This document shows positions 35,345 through 44,112 of a stretch of DNA of 64,000 nt, piece by piece; positions within the stretch are counted from its first letter, which is position 1; every line of letters starts with the position of its first letter. This DNA comes from Persicimonas caeni (lineage in GTDB: Bacteria; Myxococcota_A; Bradymonadia; Bradymonadales; Bradymonadaceae). The stretch is from the NCBI RefSeq assembly GCF_006517175.1, contig NZ_CP041186.1, forward strand, positions 1,054,001 to 1,118,000. The letters run 5' to 3'. The translations under genes and the position numbers were made by a program. The notes beneath the pieces were generated by a model. It did not search any database and was not told the origin of the DNA. It saw only the letters and a list, made by a program, of their open reading frames with translations.

Positions 35345-36886
35345 GTTAACGACCGAGCCGAGTGCACCGTCGACGACGATTGCCCCTCGGGGCCGTACGT
35401 GTGCGTCGATCAGGTGTGCAAGCGTGAAGGCTTCGACGCAGGCGACATCGGCAACGACTCCGGCGACCAAGATACTGGCGTGCCTGAGGACACCTTTGAC
35501 GACGCCTCCGACGACGAGGGGCCCCCGAGCGTCGAGAGTGTCACGCCTGCAGCCGGCGCCACCGACGTCGCGACGGATACCACCATCGAGATCGTCTTCA
35601 GCGAGCCGATGGATCCCTTCACCATCAACTTCTACTCGATCGTGCTGCGCGACACGAATAACCGCGAAGTGGACATCACGGTCACCTACGACGCGGACGC
35701 ACAAACCGCGACCGTGACGCCCCAGATCAATCTGCAGCCGGCTGCTTCCTATCGACTGCGGGTCGAGTCCCTCGCCCGAGACATGGCGGGCAACGGCCTG
35801 GACCCCGACTTCGAGGCGACCTTCTATACCGCCTACGACGAGCCGGCCGAGCATACGACCCTGGCGGAGACGTTCGCGCCGGTCATCTACCAGGGCATCG
35901 CCGATTCCCAGGACAGCGGACCCAACGGCGATATCCCGACGCTGCTCGACTTCGACGACAACCTGTCGGCGGCCGACAACGGCGCCAACTCGCGCCGAAG
36001 CGGCACCACGACCGAGGCCCACGTCTATTATCACGTGACCGAGTCGGCTCAGTACTACTTCCTGCACTACATCCTGTACTACCCGTCTCGACTCGACGTC
36101 GACGATCAGTCGCGCGCCGAGCACGATTTCGCCGGTGCGGTCTTCGTGGTCGACAAGTCCGACAACAGCCTGCTGTTGGTCGAAGGAGTCAGCTTGCTCG
36201 ACTCCGGCGAGGTCACCTCGGCCTACAAGCCCGACGGCAGCCCCGTGTCGCTCCCCGGCGGCAATATCGGCAACATGACGCTGGCCAGCTTCGGCGCCGA
36301 CAAGCTCGAAGACGGCACCCACTACCCGATGTACGTGCCCGGTGGCGTCCACGAGACGTGCAATTGGCATAAATCGGGCAGCAACTCGCGTTGTCTGCAC
36401 AACCCGGGGCAGTTCCGCGGCACCGACGGCGGTGGCGTGGTGATGCGTCACGGCGACACCGCCCAGAGCTACGACGAGGCCACCGAAAACCAGGATTCGG
36501 GTCACCTGGAAATGACCTACAAGCTGGTTCCGCTGGCTTCGACCGTCTGGGCTTATCGCGGCAGCTACGGCAGCGGAGGGCTCTTCGAGATTCCGTTCAT
36601 CTACGAGCCCACGGGCACCGATCGCCCCATCGGCTTCAATCCGCAGGACGCCCACGTGTTGCCGCGGCGACTGCAGAGCGGCGCCACCGAAAACTTCGGC
36701 CGCACGCCCTTTTTCTGGCTGCCGAGCCCCGGCGAAGACAATCACGGTCAGTGGCTCATGGACCCGGTGTACATCTTGCCCAACCGGTATAACTTCGGAG
36801 AGTCGGTCACGACCGAGTACTGCTACAACTTCTTTTTCGACATCGATAACCGCTCCAGCTCCATCGAGGGCTGCGGTGGCAACTAA
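35345..36886 (+). pseudogene. Secreted Ig-like (Big_5-type) protein lacking its 5' end
   Basis: The frame is open from the inner end of the left arm (35345) for about 513 codons, but no start or signal peptide remains; a GTG at 35399 lies inside the domain. The visible start is Cys-rich (ECTVDDDCPSGPYVCVDQVCK), followed by an acidic linker and one SbsA/Big_5 Ig-like domain (SVTPAAGATDVATDTTIEIVF to about ARDMAGNGL). The remaining 370 residues are beta-rich with HVYYHVTESAQYYFLHYILYYPSR and AEHDFAGAVFVV, faintly like the DUF946/Vps62 group; I would not assign it. The missing N-terminus should be a lipoprotein or Sec signal. The last 11 bp overlap the next gene. The core is intact, so loss came from the junction. 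Confidence 0.75.
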
Positions 36887-37277
36887 GCTGAGCCAATTCA
36901 TGTTCGATCGACGCCCCACAACGTTCGTCAGCGCGCTGTTCGCCGCGGCGCTCTTCGTGTTCGCCGGCTGCGCTTCGGAGCCGAAGCCCAAGCCCCAGAA
37001 GGTCGAAAAGGCACCGGCGCAAAAGAAGAAGGCCGTCCAAGTCAAAGAGCCCACGCCCGAGGAGTTGGCAAATAGCCCGTGCGGCAATCCTGACTGGGCC
37101 CAACTTCCTCCCGGCGCCGAGGACAAGGCGCCCTCGAAGGAAGCCCAACCGGCCGAAGAAGGCGCCGAGCCGGCAGATACGCCCCCGTCCGACGCGCAGC
37201 CTGCCGAAGAGGCTACCGGGGAAGGCGAACAGTCGAGCAAGGTCGAGCTGTACCCCAAAGATCAGCCCTGCACCTGA
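36876..37277 (+). CDS. Predicted lipoprotein, Pro/Glu/Ala-rich
   Basis: The 133-aa protein starts at GTG 36876, overlapping the previous stop, or at ATG 36900. It has a signal peptide with lipobox VFAGC (about residue 32), then a Lys/Pro/Gln-rich stretch, a short segment with one of its two remaining Cys (NSPCGNPDW), an Ala/Glu/Pro-rich low-complexity tail and a final CT with the other Cys. No fold or family is recognised. The stop is 4 bp before the moeA ATG, so the two are translationally close, although no functional link is evident. Confidence 0.7.
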   Translation: MATKLSQFMFDRRPTTFVSALFAAALFVFAGCASEPKPKPQKVEKAPAQKKKAVQVKEPTPEELANSPCGNPDWAQLPPGAEDKAPSKEAQPAEEGAEPADTPPSDAQPAEEATGEGEQSSKVELYPKDQPCT

Positions 37278-37281
37278 CAAC

Positions 37282-38523
37282 ATGAAACGATTTATCACCG
37301 TCGAAGAGGCGCGCCAGCAGATCCTGGAGCGCCTTCCTCGTTTGTCCACCGAGCGCATTTTCCTCTCGCAGGCGCTCGGGCGCATCCTCGCCGAGTCCGT
37401 CGAGGCGCCGACCGACTCTCCACGCTTCGATAACTCGGCGCGCGATGGCTACGCGCTGCGCTTCGACGATCTCGAAGGAGACCGCCCTACTCTGTCGGTC
37501 ATCGGCACCGCCGCAGCCGGCACGATCAGCGATCTGCACGTCGAGCCGGGTACGGCCGCGCGCATCATGACTGGCGCTGTGGTCCCCGAAGGCGCCGACA
37601 CCATCGTGATGCAGGAGTATTGCGAGGTCGACGAGGACGCCGGCACCGTCACTGTGCTCGAGGTTCCCGAAAAGGGTCGGGGCGCATGGGTGCGCAAGGC
37701 CGGCGAGAATATGGCCGCAGGCGAAGCCGTGCTCGAGCCGGGCGCTCGCCTCGGCGCCCCCGAGGTGGGTCTGCTGGCGAGCTTCGGTCGCTCGGTCATC
37801 GAGGTCTCGCGCCGCCCCCGCGTCGCTATCGTGAGCACCGGCGATGAATTGGTCGAACTCGACCAAGAGCCTCAACCGGGCCAGATCATTAACAGCAACG
37901 CCTATATGCTCGAAGCCCTCGTTCACCAAGCAGGTGGTGAGGCGGTGGTCCTGCCACCGGCTGCCGACACTGAGGAGGCCGTGCGTGACACCTTCGAGCA
38001 AGCGTTGCAGTCGGCCGACATCGTGGTGAGCAGCGGCGGCGTGTCGGTCGGCGACTTCGACATCACCCGCGAAGTGGTCGACGAGCTGACCGGCGGCATG
38101 AACTTCTGGAAGATTCGCATGAAGCCGGGCAAGCCGCTCGCCTTCGGCACCGCCGACACCGACGGGCGAGATGTCCCGCTCATCGGCCTTCCGGGCAACC
38201 CGAACTCCTGCTTTGTCTGCTTCCACCAATTCGTGCGGCCGGCGCTGGCGGTCATGCAGGGCGTCGCCCGCGACGGCGTCGTCCCGAGGCGCCTCGACGC
38301 GATTCTAGCTGGCCCCGTGCAGACCACGCCCAAACGCCGTGTCTACCTGAGCGGCACATTGCGCGGCCGTGTGGGCGACAAACCGGAGTTTGTGCCCTTC
38401 GACAACCAAAACTCGGGCAACTTACGCCTCTTCTGTGGGGCGGAGGCGTTCGGCGTTTGCGAAGAAGGTGTGGCGAGGATGGAGGCCGGGGATGAGATCG
38501 CCGTCGAGTTGATTGAACTCTAG
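37282..38523 (+). CDS. moeA: MoeA, molybdopterin molybdenumtransferase
   Basis: The 413-aa enzyme inserts molybdate into adenylylated molybdopterin to give the molybdenum cofactor. Family blocks in order: FDNSARDGYAL, GTAAAG, RIMTGAVVPEGADTIV, RKAGENMAAGE, VAIVSTGDEL, INSNAYML, SSGGVSVGDFD, MKPGKPLAFG, GLPGNPNSCFV, and a C-terminal domain IV (SGTLRGR to the end). The length matches MoeA (about 410). No other molybdenum cofactor gene is in the window. It lies in the unique core between the two inverted arms, so it would be inverted by recombination between them. Confidence 0.95.
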   Translation: MKRFITVEEARQQILERLPRLSTERIFLSQALGRILAESVEAPTDSPRFDNSARDGYALRFDDLEGDRPTLSVIGTAAAGTISDLHVEPGTAARIMTGAVVPEGADTIVMQEYCEVDEDAGTVTVLEVPEKGRGAWVRKAGENMAAGEAVLEPGARLGAPEVGLLASFGRSVIEVSRRPRVAIVSTGDELVELDQEPQPGQIINSNAYMLEALVHQAGGEAVVLPPAADTEEAVRDTFEQALQSADIVVSSGGVSVGDFDITREVVDELTGGMNFWKIRMKPGKPLAFGTADTDGRDVPLIGLPGNPNSCFVCFHQFVRPALAVMQGVARDGVVPRRLDAILAGPVQTTPKRRVYLSGTLRGRVGDKPEFVPFDNQNSGNLRLFCGAEAFGVCEEGVARMEAGDEIAVELIEL

Positions 38524-38538
38524 TCAGACGGAATTGGG

Positions 38539-40440
38539 ATGATCGCTGGACGTCGAATGCCGAATCCGCTGCGTGACGTCGCTCTTTTCGTCGTGCTCGC
38601 GGCGCTTTCGACCGCTTGCGGCAATTCGCAGTCGTATCGTTCGTCCCCGCCCCTACCACCGATTGAAGTCTCGACACCATCGCTTTCGGCAGAGCAACGC
38701 GCAGCGTCGCAAGCCATGGCGCTGCGGCGAGCTCGGGGCTGCGACGATGTGGCCCGGGCACTCGCCAATATCGACGCCGAACAAATGCTGAGCGGGCCCT
38801 ACCGTCCGAGTCGGGGGCAACTCCTCATTCTCCGGCACACCGACACCCAGATGGCGGCCCCATTTCTCGCTCCCCGCCGGGACGACGCCTGGCAACCGCC
38901 GACATCCGCAGAGAAGAGCTCGAGCATCGCACTGTGGCCGTTCGCAGGTGTATCCCAAACTGTCGTCGCCGACCGACCCTACGGCATTGACGGTTCGAGC
39001 ATTGTTCTCGAGTCAGAAGAGACGGGAGCGCAGCAAACCGACAAAGTCAGCATCTGGACGGCGCCGTACTCGCTCGTCGGCTCTTGGTTGGGTTCGTTCA
39101 CCCGCGATCACCATTACCTGGTGCTCGTGAATGTCGAGCGTACGTCCTACAAGCCAGGGCGGCCCTGGTGGCAGACCTTTCGCTCCCGTATCGATCTGTT
39201 GCGACTCGAGTCTCCTACCCACGCTCGGCAGGTCGCGCATGTCGAGACTCCGGGCCGCATAACGTGGGCCGATGTGCGCGACGGGCACCTCCTGTTCGCA
39301 TCGAGCACCCCGATTGAGGGTCGACTTCGAAAGCTCTCGGCCAATGAGAAACGAAAGCTGTCGACCGAGAAAGAGAAGAGACTGACTTACGAGCAGCGCG
39401 CCGAGCGTCGCAAGGCGTGGCTCGACACGTACTGGGGTGAGAATGCCGATGAGTATCGCCAGTTGACCCTTCCTGTGCTCCAATCGCGACGTAGCGGCAA
39501 GCTGCAGCACGAACGTCTCGGCTGCAAGGATATCGCCCTTCCCGGCCCATCCACTGCGCCCCTCCGCGTCAAACATGCCAGTCTGCTGATCCTGAATGCA
39601 ATCGACCTGCGCACGGGGCGAAGTACCTCCAGGCAGGGATTTCTGGGAGGAAATTGGAAGCTAGTGTCGTGGGGAAGCTCCCTGCTGGCGGCCTGGGCGA
39701 GCGATCCCTACACGTCAGACGCCGACGAGACCTATCTGCACCTCTTCGATACGAGCACGCCATCCGGCGGCGTCGACTACCGAGCCCGAGGCACCGTAGA
39801 CGGTTTGCTGCTCGGAAACGAGTCAATGCACGCCCTCAACCGAGATGCGTATCTTTTAGGGCTGCGACAACTCGGCCCACCTCGAGGAGATCCGTGGAGA
39901 GCGCCCGGAAAGACCGTGGTGCAGACCGTGGCCCGTCAAGGTGAGGTCTTGGCGTGCATCGACAGGGAGGAGATTCGCCCGGCACCTCGATCCTACCACG
40001 CACGCACCGCCGTGGTGGGCCTTGAAAAAGGACTCGTCTTCGCTCTCCCGTTCCACGATGAGCAAGTGGCAGTCGCGGATGCATCGGATCCCGGAAAGCT
40101 GCAGCGCCTGCGCCCCGTCAATGAGAACGATCCAGTAGTCTTCGCGCGTGCGAACACACCCAACACTTGGTTTACCGTGACTCGGTCGAGCACCCCCGGG
40201 CCAGCGACCATCGTCACGCTCTATTCGAACGCTGACGACGAGGTGCCCCGAAGGATACGGCGCGCGCGCTGCGCGCTCGAGTTGCACACCAACTACAACG
40301 AACCAGCAACGGCGACGTATGACCCGAGGACCAACCATCTTCGCCTCCACCACCCGAAGGGAGGGCAAGTACTCCTCCACATCGCGGCCGATGGCATCAC
40401 GAAGGCAAGTGGACCAGGAACCTGTAAGTTTTCCGATTGA
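38539..40440 (+). CDS. Lipoprotein of 633 aa, beta-rich, family unknown
   Basis: The start is ATG 38539 or ATG 38557 (MPNPLRDVALFVVLAALSTAC), either giving a lipobox STAC. The mature protein is beta-rich with repeated hydrophobic strands separated by polar turns (GQLLILRH, DGHLLFASST, LVSWGSSLLAAWASD, YLHLFDTSTP, GLVFALPFHDEQVAVAD), suggestive of a propeller similar to the secreted Beta_propel group. A basic helical insertion (about residues 270-310, Lys/Arg/Glu-rich) interrupts it. It starts 16 bp after moeA. Its first 82 codons are outside the duplicated arm and the rest inside, showing that the right arm is the native copy. It ends 3 bp from the convergent pseudokinase gene. Confidence 0.75.
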   Translation: MIAGRRMPNPLRDVALFVVLAALSTACGNSQSYRSSPPLPPIEVSTPSLSAEQRAASQAMALRRARGCDDVARALANIDAEQMLSGPYRPSRGQLLILRHTDTQMAAPFLAPRRDDAWQPPTSAEKSSSIALWPFAGVSQTVVADRPYGIDGSSIVLESEETGAQQTDKVSIWTAPYSLVGSWLGSFTRDHHYLVLVNVERTSYKPGRPWWQTFRSRIDLLRLESPTHARQVAHVETPGRITWADVRDGHLLFASSTPIEGRLRKLSANEKRKLSTEKEKRLTYEQRAERRKAWLDTYWGENADEYRQLTLPVLQSRRSGKLQHERLGCKDIALPGPSTAPLRVKHASLLILNAIDLRTGRSTSRQGFLGGNWKLVSWGSSLLAAWASDPYTSDADETYLHLFDTSTPSGGVDYRARGTVDGLLLGNESMHALNRDAYLLGLRQLGPPRGDPWRAPGKTVVQTVARQGEVLACIDREEIRPAPRSYHARTAVVGLEKGLVFALPFHDEQVAVADASDPGKLQRLRPVNENDPVVFARANTPNTWFTVTRSSTPGPATIVTLYSNADDEVPRRIRRARCALELHTNYNEPATATYDPRTNHLRLHHPKGGQVLLHIAADGITKASGPGTCKFSD

Positions 40441-40443
40441 GCA

Positions 40444-41379
40444 TCAGGGCGAGGAGAGAGCCACCAACTCGGCGTCCGTCAAGTTACGCCGACCCGTCGA
40501 CTCGACGAGCGCCTCGAGCGCGGCAACGCGCCGGTAGAAGCGCTCGCGGCGCTGCAGATCCATCGTGCGGGCGGCACCGTATCCGGCGTAGAACGAGCGC
40601 ACCAATCCATCATCACAAGCCAGGCCGTCGAGCCACAACAGGCGGGCGAGATCGGCCTCGGGGGGGAGGAGTCGCGCTCCGTCGAATCCGGTCAGTGCGG
40701 TGATCGTACGGCCTGTCTCGTCGACCCAAAAGTGCTGCGGGCCGAAGGCACCGTGGTTGAGGCTGGGCGCGTGGCGCGGGTGAAATGCCGCAAGCTCCGC
40801 GCGTAGGTCTCCTATCGTTGCCAGAAGCTGGCTCCGAACCTCTTCGTCGAGGTCGCGATGGCGAATTTGCTCGGCGAAATGCTCGAGGCGGTGAGCGATA
40901 TAGCCGTTGAAAGTGTTCCAGCGGCCAATATGGCCGTCTCGATCGGGATCGACCATGTCGCCATACTCGCGCGGAACCTCGATCTCGTGGAGCTTCCGCG
41001 CGAGCTCGCCAGCTTCACGCGCCAACCCCCGAGCTCGCTCCGCGTCGAGTTCGGTCACCGAACCCACCCCTTCCCTTTCGAGATAAGTCGTCAGCGGCAT
41101 GCCGTCGACGTCGTCGACGAGACACCACTTTAGACCGGATTCGATCAGCTCCGGCACCGCAAAGAGCATCCCCGCACGCTCGGGGCGATGAGCCCACGCC
41201 GCCCGCTTGGCGAGCAGTGCTTCGTCCCACACGTACAGCAATGCTGATCGCTGATCGTCGAGGTGCACGCGCACACGCAGCCCGCGCCCCTCGACAGCGG
41301 GATCTTCGGTTGGCTGCCAAGGCTGCGCGGCCAACACTTCTTGGAGCACGTCGACGGCTTTGAGGGCGTCCTGAGACAT
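40444..41379 (-). CDS. Aminoglycoside-phosphotransferase-fold pseudokinase, copy 2 (right arm)
   Basis: The 311-aa protein has the C-lobe pattern of APH/choline-kinase-like enzymes: AREAGELARKLHEIEVPREYGDM, then LNHGAFGPQHFWVDETGRTITALTGFDGA and PPEADLARLLWLDG. Against the usual LxHGDxxxxNxxVD...IDFD the catalytic Asp is Ala211, the Asn is His and the metal-binding Asp is Gly, so all three catalytic positions are lost. The N-lobe (residues 1-110) has Lys58 near the position of the ATP lysine but the pattern is weak. It is probably a binding or scaffold protein. It is 56 bp downstream of the small lipoprotein gene and probably cotranscribed with it. Confidence 0.75.
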   Translation of the reverse strand: MSQDALKAVDVLQEVLAAQPWQPTEDPAVEGRGLRVRVHLDDQRSALLYVWDEALLAKRAAWAHRPERAGMLFAVPELIESGLKWCLVDDVDGMPLTTYLEREGVGSVTELDAERARGLAREAGELARKLHEIEVPREYGDMVDPDRDGHIGRWNTFNGYIAHRLEHFAEQIRHRDLDEEVRSQLLATIGDLRAELAAFHPRHAPSLNHGAFGPQHFWVDETGRTITALTGFDGARLLPPEADLARLLWLDGLACDDGLVRSFYAGYGAARTMDLQRRERFYRRVAALEALVESTGRRNLTDAELVALSSP

Positions 41380-41435
41380 CGTTGACTCACTTCCAAGACG
41401 ACAAAAAACAAGACGACAAAAGAGGTGCGCCCAAC

Positions 41436-41693
41436 CTACTGGCACGCCTTCGGCAGATCTTCTTCGCGATCTTCGTACATCGCCTCGACCGTACGCAGGA
41501 TGGTGCGGCAGGTATCCGGGTCTTTGACGCCTTGAGCAATCTCGCCGCAGGCGCTGCCGACTCCTTCCTCATCTTTGATCGCCTCGCAACAGCGAGACAT
41601 CTGGCGACATTCTTCGGCTTTGCACCCCGCAAGTGCGCCCAGACTCAGGCTCACAGCGAGACTCAACACCACGATCGATGAAATCCTTTTCAT
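41436..41693 (-). CDS. Small Cys-rich lipoprotein
   Basis: The 85-aa precursor MKRISSIVVLSLAVSLSLGA ends in lipobox LAGC (Cys24). The mature 62 residues have six further Cys (EEC, RCC, SAC, DTC, KAC) and an even mix of charged residues, so a disulfide-bonded, exported helical domain is likely. No family is recognised. It is divergent from the kinase-PhnD gene across 115 bp and upstream of the pseudokinase gene, so coregulation with the kinase is possible. Confidence 0.78.
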   Translation of the reverse strand: MKRISSIVVLSLAVSLSLGALAGCKAEECRQMSRCCEAIKDEEGVGSACGEIAQGVKDPDTCRTILRTVEAMYEDREEDLPKACQ

Positions 41694-41808
41694 AGCGATT
41701 CCGTTGTAACATGAGGATACTTTGCGAACGAGCCAATTCCGACTACGATGGCCATGAGACTCTCTGCAACTCGACTGCTCTGGAGCCGCGAACGACACCG
41801 AGGCGTGC

Positions 41809-44109
41809 GTGTCTGACACGAATACAGCTCCCGTGATGCTTGGCAAGTACGAACTGGTGACCAAACTGGCCACCGGGGGCATGGCCGAGCTGTTTCTTGC
41901 CCGCGAGCGTGGCCTTGCCGGCCTGGAGCGCCTCGTCGTCATCAAGCGCATCCTGCCTCATCTGGCCGACGATCCTTCCTTTATCGACATGTTCCTTCGG
42001 GAAGCAAGGATCATCGCCAGACTCAACCACCCCAATGTCGTCCAAATCTTCGAGCTCGGCGAAGAGAATGGCGACTACTATATTGCCATGGAGTATATCC
42101 ACGGCAGCACGGTGCGTGAAATGCAGGTGCTCGCCGAGCGCGACGGCACCTCCCTGCCGGTGCAGGTGGCTCTGTCAGTCGTCGACCAAGCTTGTCGAGG
42201 CCTGCACGCTGCCCACGAGCTTCGTGACTTGGAGGGCAGCCCCCTCGAGCTCATTCACCGAGACGTCTCCCCGCACAACCTGATGTGCACCACCGAAGGA
42301 TTCGTCAAAGTACTCGACTTTGGCGTGGCCAAGGCATCCCAGGGCGTCGAGGCGACTCACTCCGGTCACCTCAAAGGCAAATTCGCCTACATGTCTCCCG
42401 AACAGTGCAAGGGGCTGAAGCTCGACCGGCGAGCGGACATCTTTGCACTCGGCATCGTGCTGTGGGAGGCGCTGACCGATCGTCGCCTCTTCAAGCGCGA
42501 AAAAGATCTCGACATGATGCGGGCGGTCGTCCAAGAGCAACCCGAGCCTCCGAGCACCTACAATCCCGCGGTGCCCGATGTGGTCGATCGCGTGGTGCTC
42601 AAGGCCTTGGTCAAAGATCGCGACCAACGCTATCAGACCGCCGAGCAGATGCGCCGTGCGCTTATCCAAGCCGCACGTGCCAGCGGGCTTGCGTTCGGCG
42701 AAGACGTTCTGGCGGAGTTTCTCGAAAAGATCGCCGGCGAGGAGTTGGCCGAGCGTCAGGCGACGATGCACGACGCCCTGGAGCGCTCCCTGACCTCGAA
42801 CGAAAAGCGCAACCTGATTCACGTGACGGGCTCGGACTCGCGCTCGGCAGTCAGCGGCTCCCAGCGACAGGGCCAAGATCATATCGCCACGGTCGTCGAT
42901 CGTCCTGCTGACAGTGGTTCATTCCCCGAGTTGCGCCGCTCGCCGTCGGGAAGCGGCAGCCTCCCCTCCGGGGTGCGGGCGTTCGACGCAGGAGACTCCC
43001 ACTCGCAGTCCGGCTCTCATCCAAGCGCCCAGTCCGATCTGCGGACGACCGCGACGATGGATGAGCAGAGCATCGATATGGGAGCCCCGCCGCCGAACAT
43101 CGGCGGTCGCGCCGCTGATGACTCGAACGGCAAGACGCTGGCGTTGATCGCCGGCGTGACCGTGGCAAGCGTCATCGCCGCAGCTTTCTTCTTCTGGCCT
43201 CAAATCAAGGGAAGTGAGCTGGGCCAAAAGCTGCTCGGTGAGGAAAAGGCGTCTCCCATTCTCATCGGCGATCCCATCCGCGTCGGCTGGGCTCCGATCG
43301 CGACGCCCGATGTGCTCGAAAAGGAGATTCAGCCCATCCAAGCGTATATGGAGAAAGAGCTCGGGCGTCCGGTGCCGATGGAAGTCACGAGCAGCTATGA
43401 GGAGTTGTCCAAGGGGGTGCGTAACGGCGACTACGACATCGCCATCTTGCCTCCCCTGCTGTACGTGCAGACCAAGAAAGCGGAGCCCAAGATCCGCCTG
43501 CTCGCCATTCGCCAGTTCGGCGGCTCGACGTCGAGCGACGCCCTCTTGCTAACCCGCATGGACTCCCAAGTCAGCTCGTTGGCCGACCTGGAGGGCAAAA
43601 CCTTTTGTTTCACAGACCGCAACTCGACCACCGGTAACTTCCTGCCGCGCGCCTACTTGAAGCGCCAAGGCCACAACCCCGGCGAGTTTATCGGCGAAGT
43701 GGTGTGGAGCGGCAATCACCTTCAAGCGTTGCGTGATTTGGTCGCCCAAAAGTGCGACGCAGCGGCAACCTACTCGGGCTCGTTTCTGACCGCAGGAAAA
43801 TTCGGCGTCCCGGTCGGAAAGATCCGCCAACTCGCGATCACGGGCCACGTGCCCCAAGATTCGGTGGTCGCAGCCCCGGACACCCCTGACTCCGTCGCCA
43901 AGGATCTGGAGCGTGTGCTGCTCGACTTCGATCCCAAAGAGGACGCCGGGGTCGAAACCGTCGGGGAAATCCTGCAGATCACCGGCTTTTCGGACGGCTC
44001 CGACGAGGCGTTCGATGATCTACGCGATGCGGTGGAAAATAACGACGAGCTGCCCGAACGTCTGGCGCCCAAGGAAGACGGCGCTCAAGCCGAAAAGGGT
44101 AAAGACTAA
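41809..44109 (+). CDS. Receptor-like Ser/Thr kinase fused to a PhnD-like periplasmic binding domain
   Basis: The 766-aa protein starts at GTG 41809. Residues 10-280 are a complete Hanks-type kinase: glycine loop ATGGMAE, VVIK (Lys46), HRDVSPHN (His150, Asp152), DFG (Asp170) and MSPEQ. Residues 290-440 are a polar Ser/Arg/Gly-rich juxtamembrane stretch. A single helix lies at 444-464. Residues 485-740 match the phosphonate/phosphite-binding PhnD family: RVGWAPIATPDVLEKEIQPI, LGRPVPM, NGDYDIAILPPLLY, SLADLEGKTFCFTDRNSTTGN and VVWSGNHLQAL. The likely topology is a cytoplasmic kinase with an extracytoplasmic oxyanion or small-ligand sensor. All catalytic residues are present. Its stop is 3 bp from the convergent HD-GYP gene. 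Confidence 0.9.
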   Translation: MSDTNTAPVMLGKYELVTKLATGGMAELFLARERGLAGLERLVVIKRILPHLADDPSFIDMFLREARIIARLNHPNVVQIFELGEENGDYYIAMEYIHGSTVREMQVLAERDGTSLPVQVALSVVDQACRGLHAAHELRDLEGSPLELIHRDVSPHNLMCTTEGFVKVLDFGVAKASQGVEATHSGHLKGKFAYMSPEQCKGLKLDRRADIFALGIVLWEALTDRRLFKREKDLDMMRAVVQEQPEPPSTYNPAVPDVVDRVVLKALVKDRDQRYQTAEQMRRALIQAARASGLAFGEDVLAEFLEKIAGEELAERQATMHDALERSLTSNEKRNLIHVTGSDSRSAVSGSQRQGQDHIATVVDRPADSGSFPELRRSPSGSGSLPSGVRAFDAGDSHSQSGSHPSAQSDLRTTATMDEQSIDMGAPPPNIGGRAADDSNGKTLALIAGVTVASVIAAAFFFWPQIKGSELGQKLLGEEKASPILIGDPIRVGWAPIATPDVLEKEIQPIQAYMEKELGRPVPMEVTSSYEELSKGVRNGDYDIAILPPLLYVQTKKAEPKIRLLAIRQFGGSTSSDALLLTRMDSQVSSLADLEGKTFCFTDRNSTTGNFLPRAYLKRQGHNPGEFIGEVVWSGNHLQALRDLVAQKCDAAATYSGSFLTAGKFGVPVGKIRQLAITGHVPQDSVVAAPDTPDSVAKDLERVLLDFDPKEDAGVETVGEILQITGFSDGSDEAFDDLRDAVENNDELPERLAPKEDGAQAEKGKD

Positions 44110-44112
44110 GCT

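Larger units (their letters stand above)
38784..43779 (+). repeat. Right arm of the inverted duplication (parental copy)
   Basis: Sequence identical, apart from seven one-base indels, to the reverse complement of 30344-35344. Both ends lie inside intact genes (the 633-aa lipoprotein at the inner end and the kinase-PhnD gene at the outer end), and every gene inside is uninterrupted. This marks it as the source of the left arm. The arms are separated by 3439 bp of unique sequence. Confidence 0.92.

Noticed and set aside
35138-37258. A 706-codon minus-strand frame spanning the inner junction and the core
   Set aside because: It runs antisense to two plausible plus-strand genes and crosses the arm junction; the composition is that of a shadow frame.
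30344-43779. Composite transposon or integron as the cause of the inverted arms
   Set aside because: No transposase, integrase, terminal inverted repeat or target duplication is present at any of the four arm ends.
30344-43779. Simple fold-back (hairpin) read as the cause of the inverted arms
   Set aside because: A fold-back would give adjacent mirror copies. Here the arms are separated by 3.4 kb of unique sequence, and the left arm is also joined to unrelated genes on its outer side, so a different assembly error or a real event is needed.
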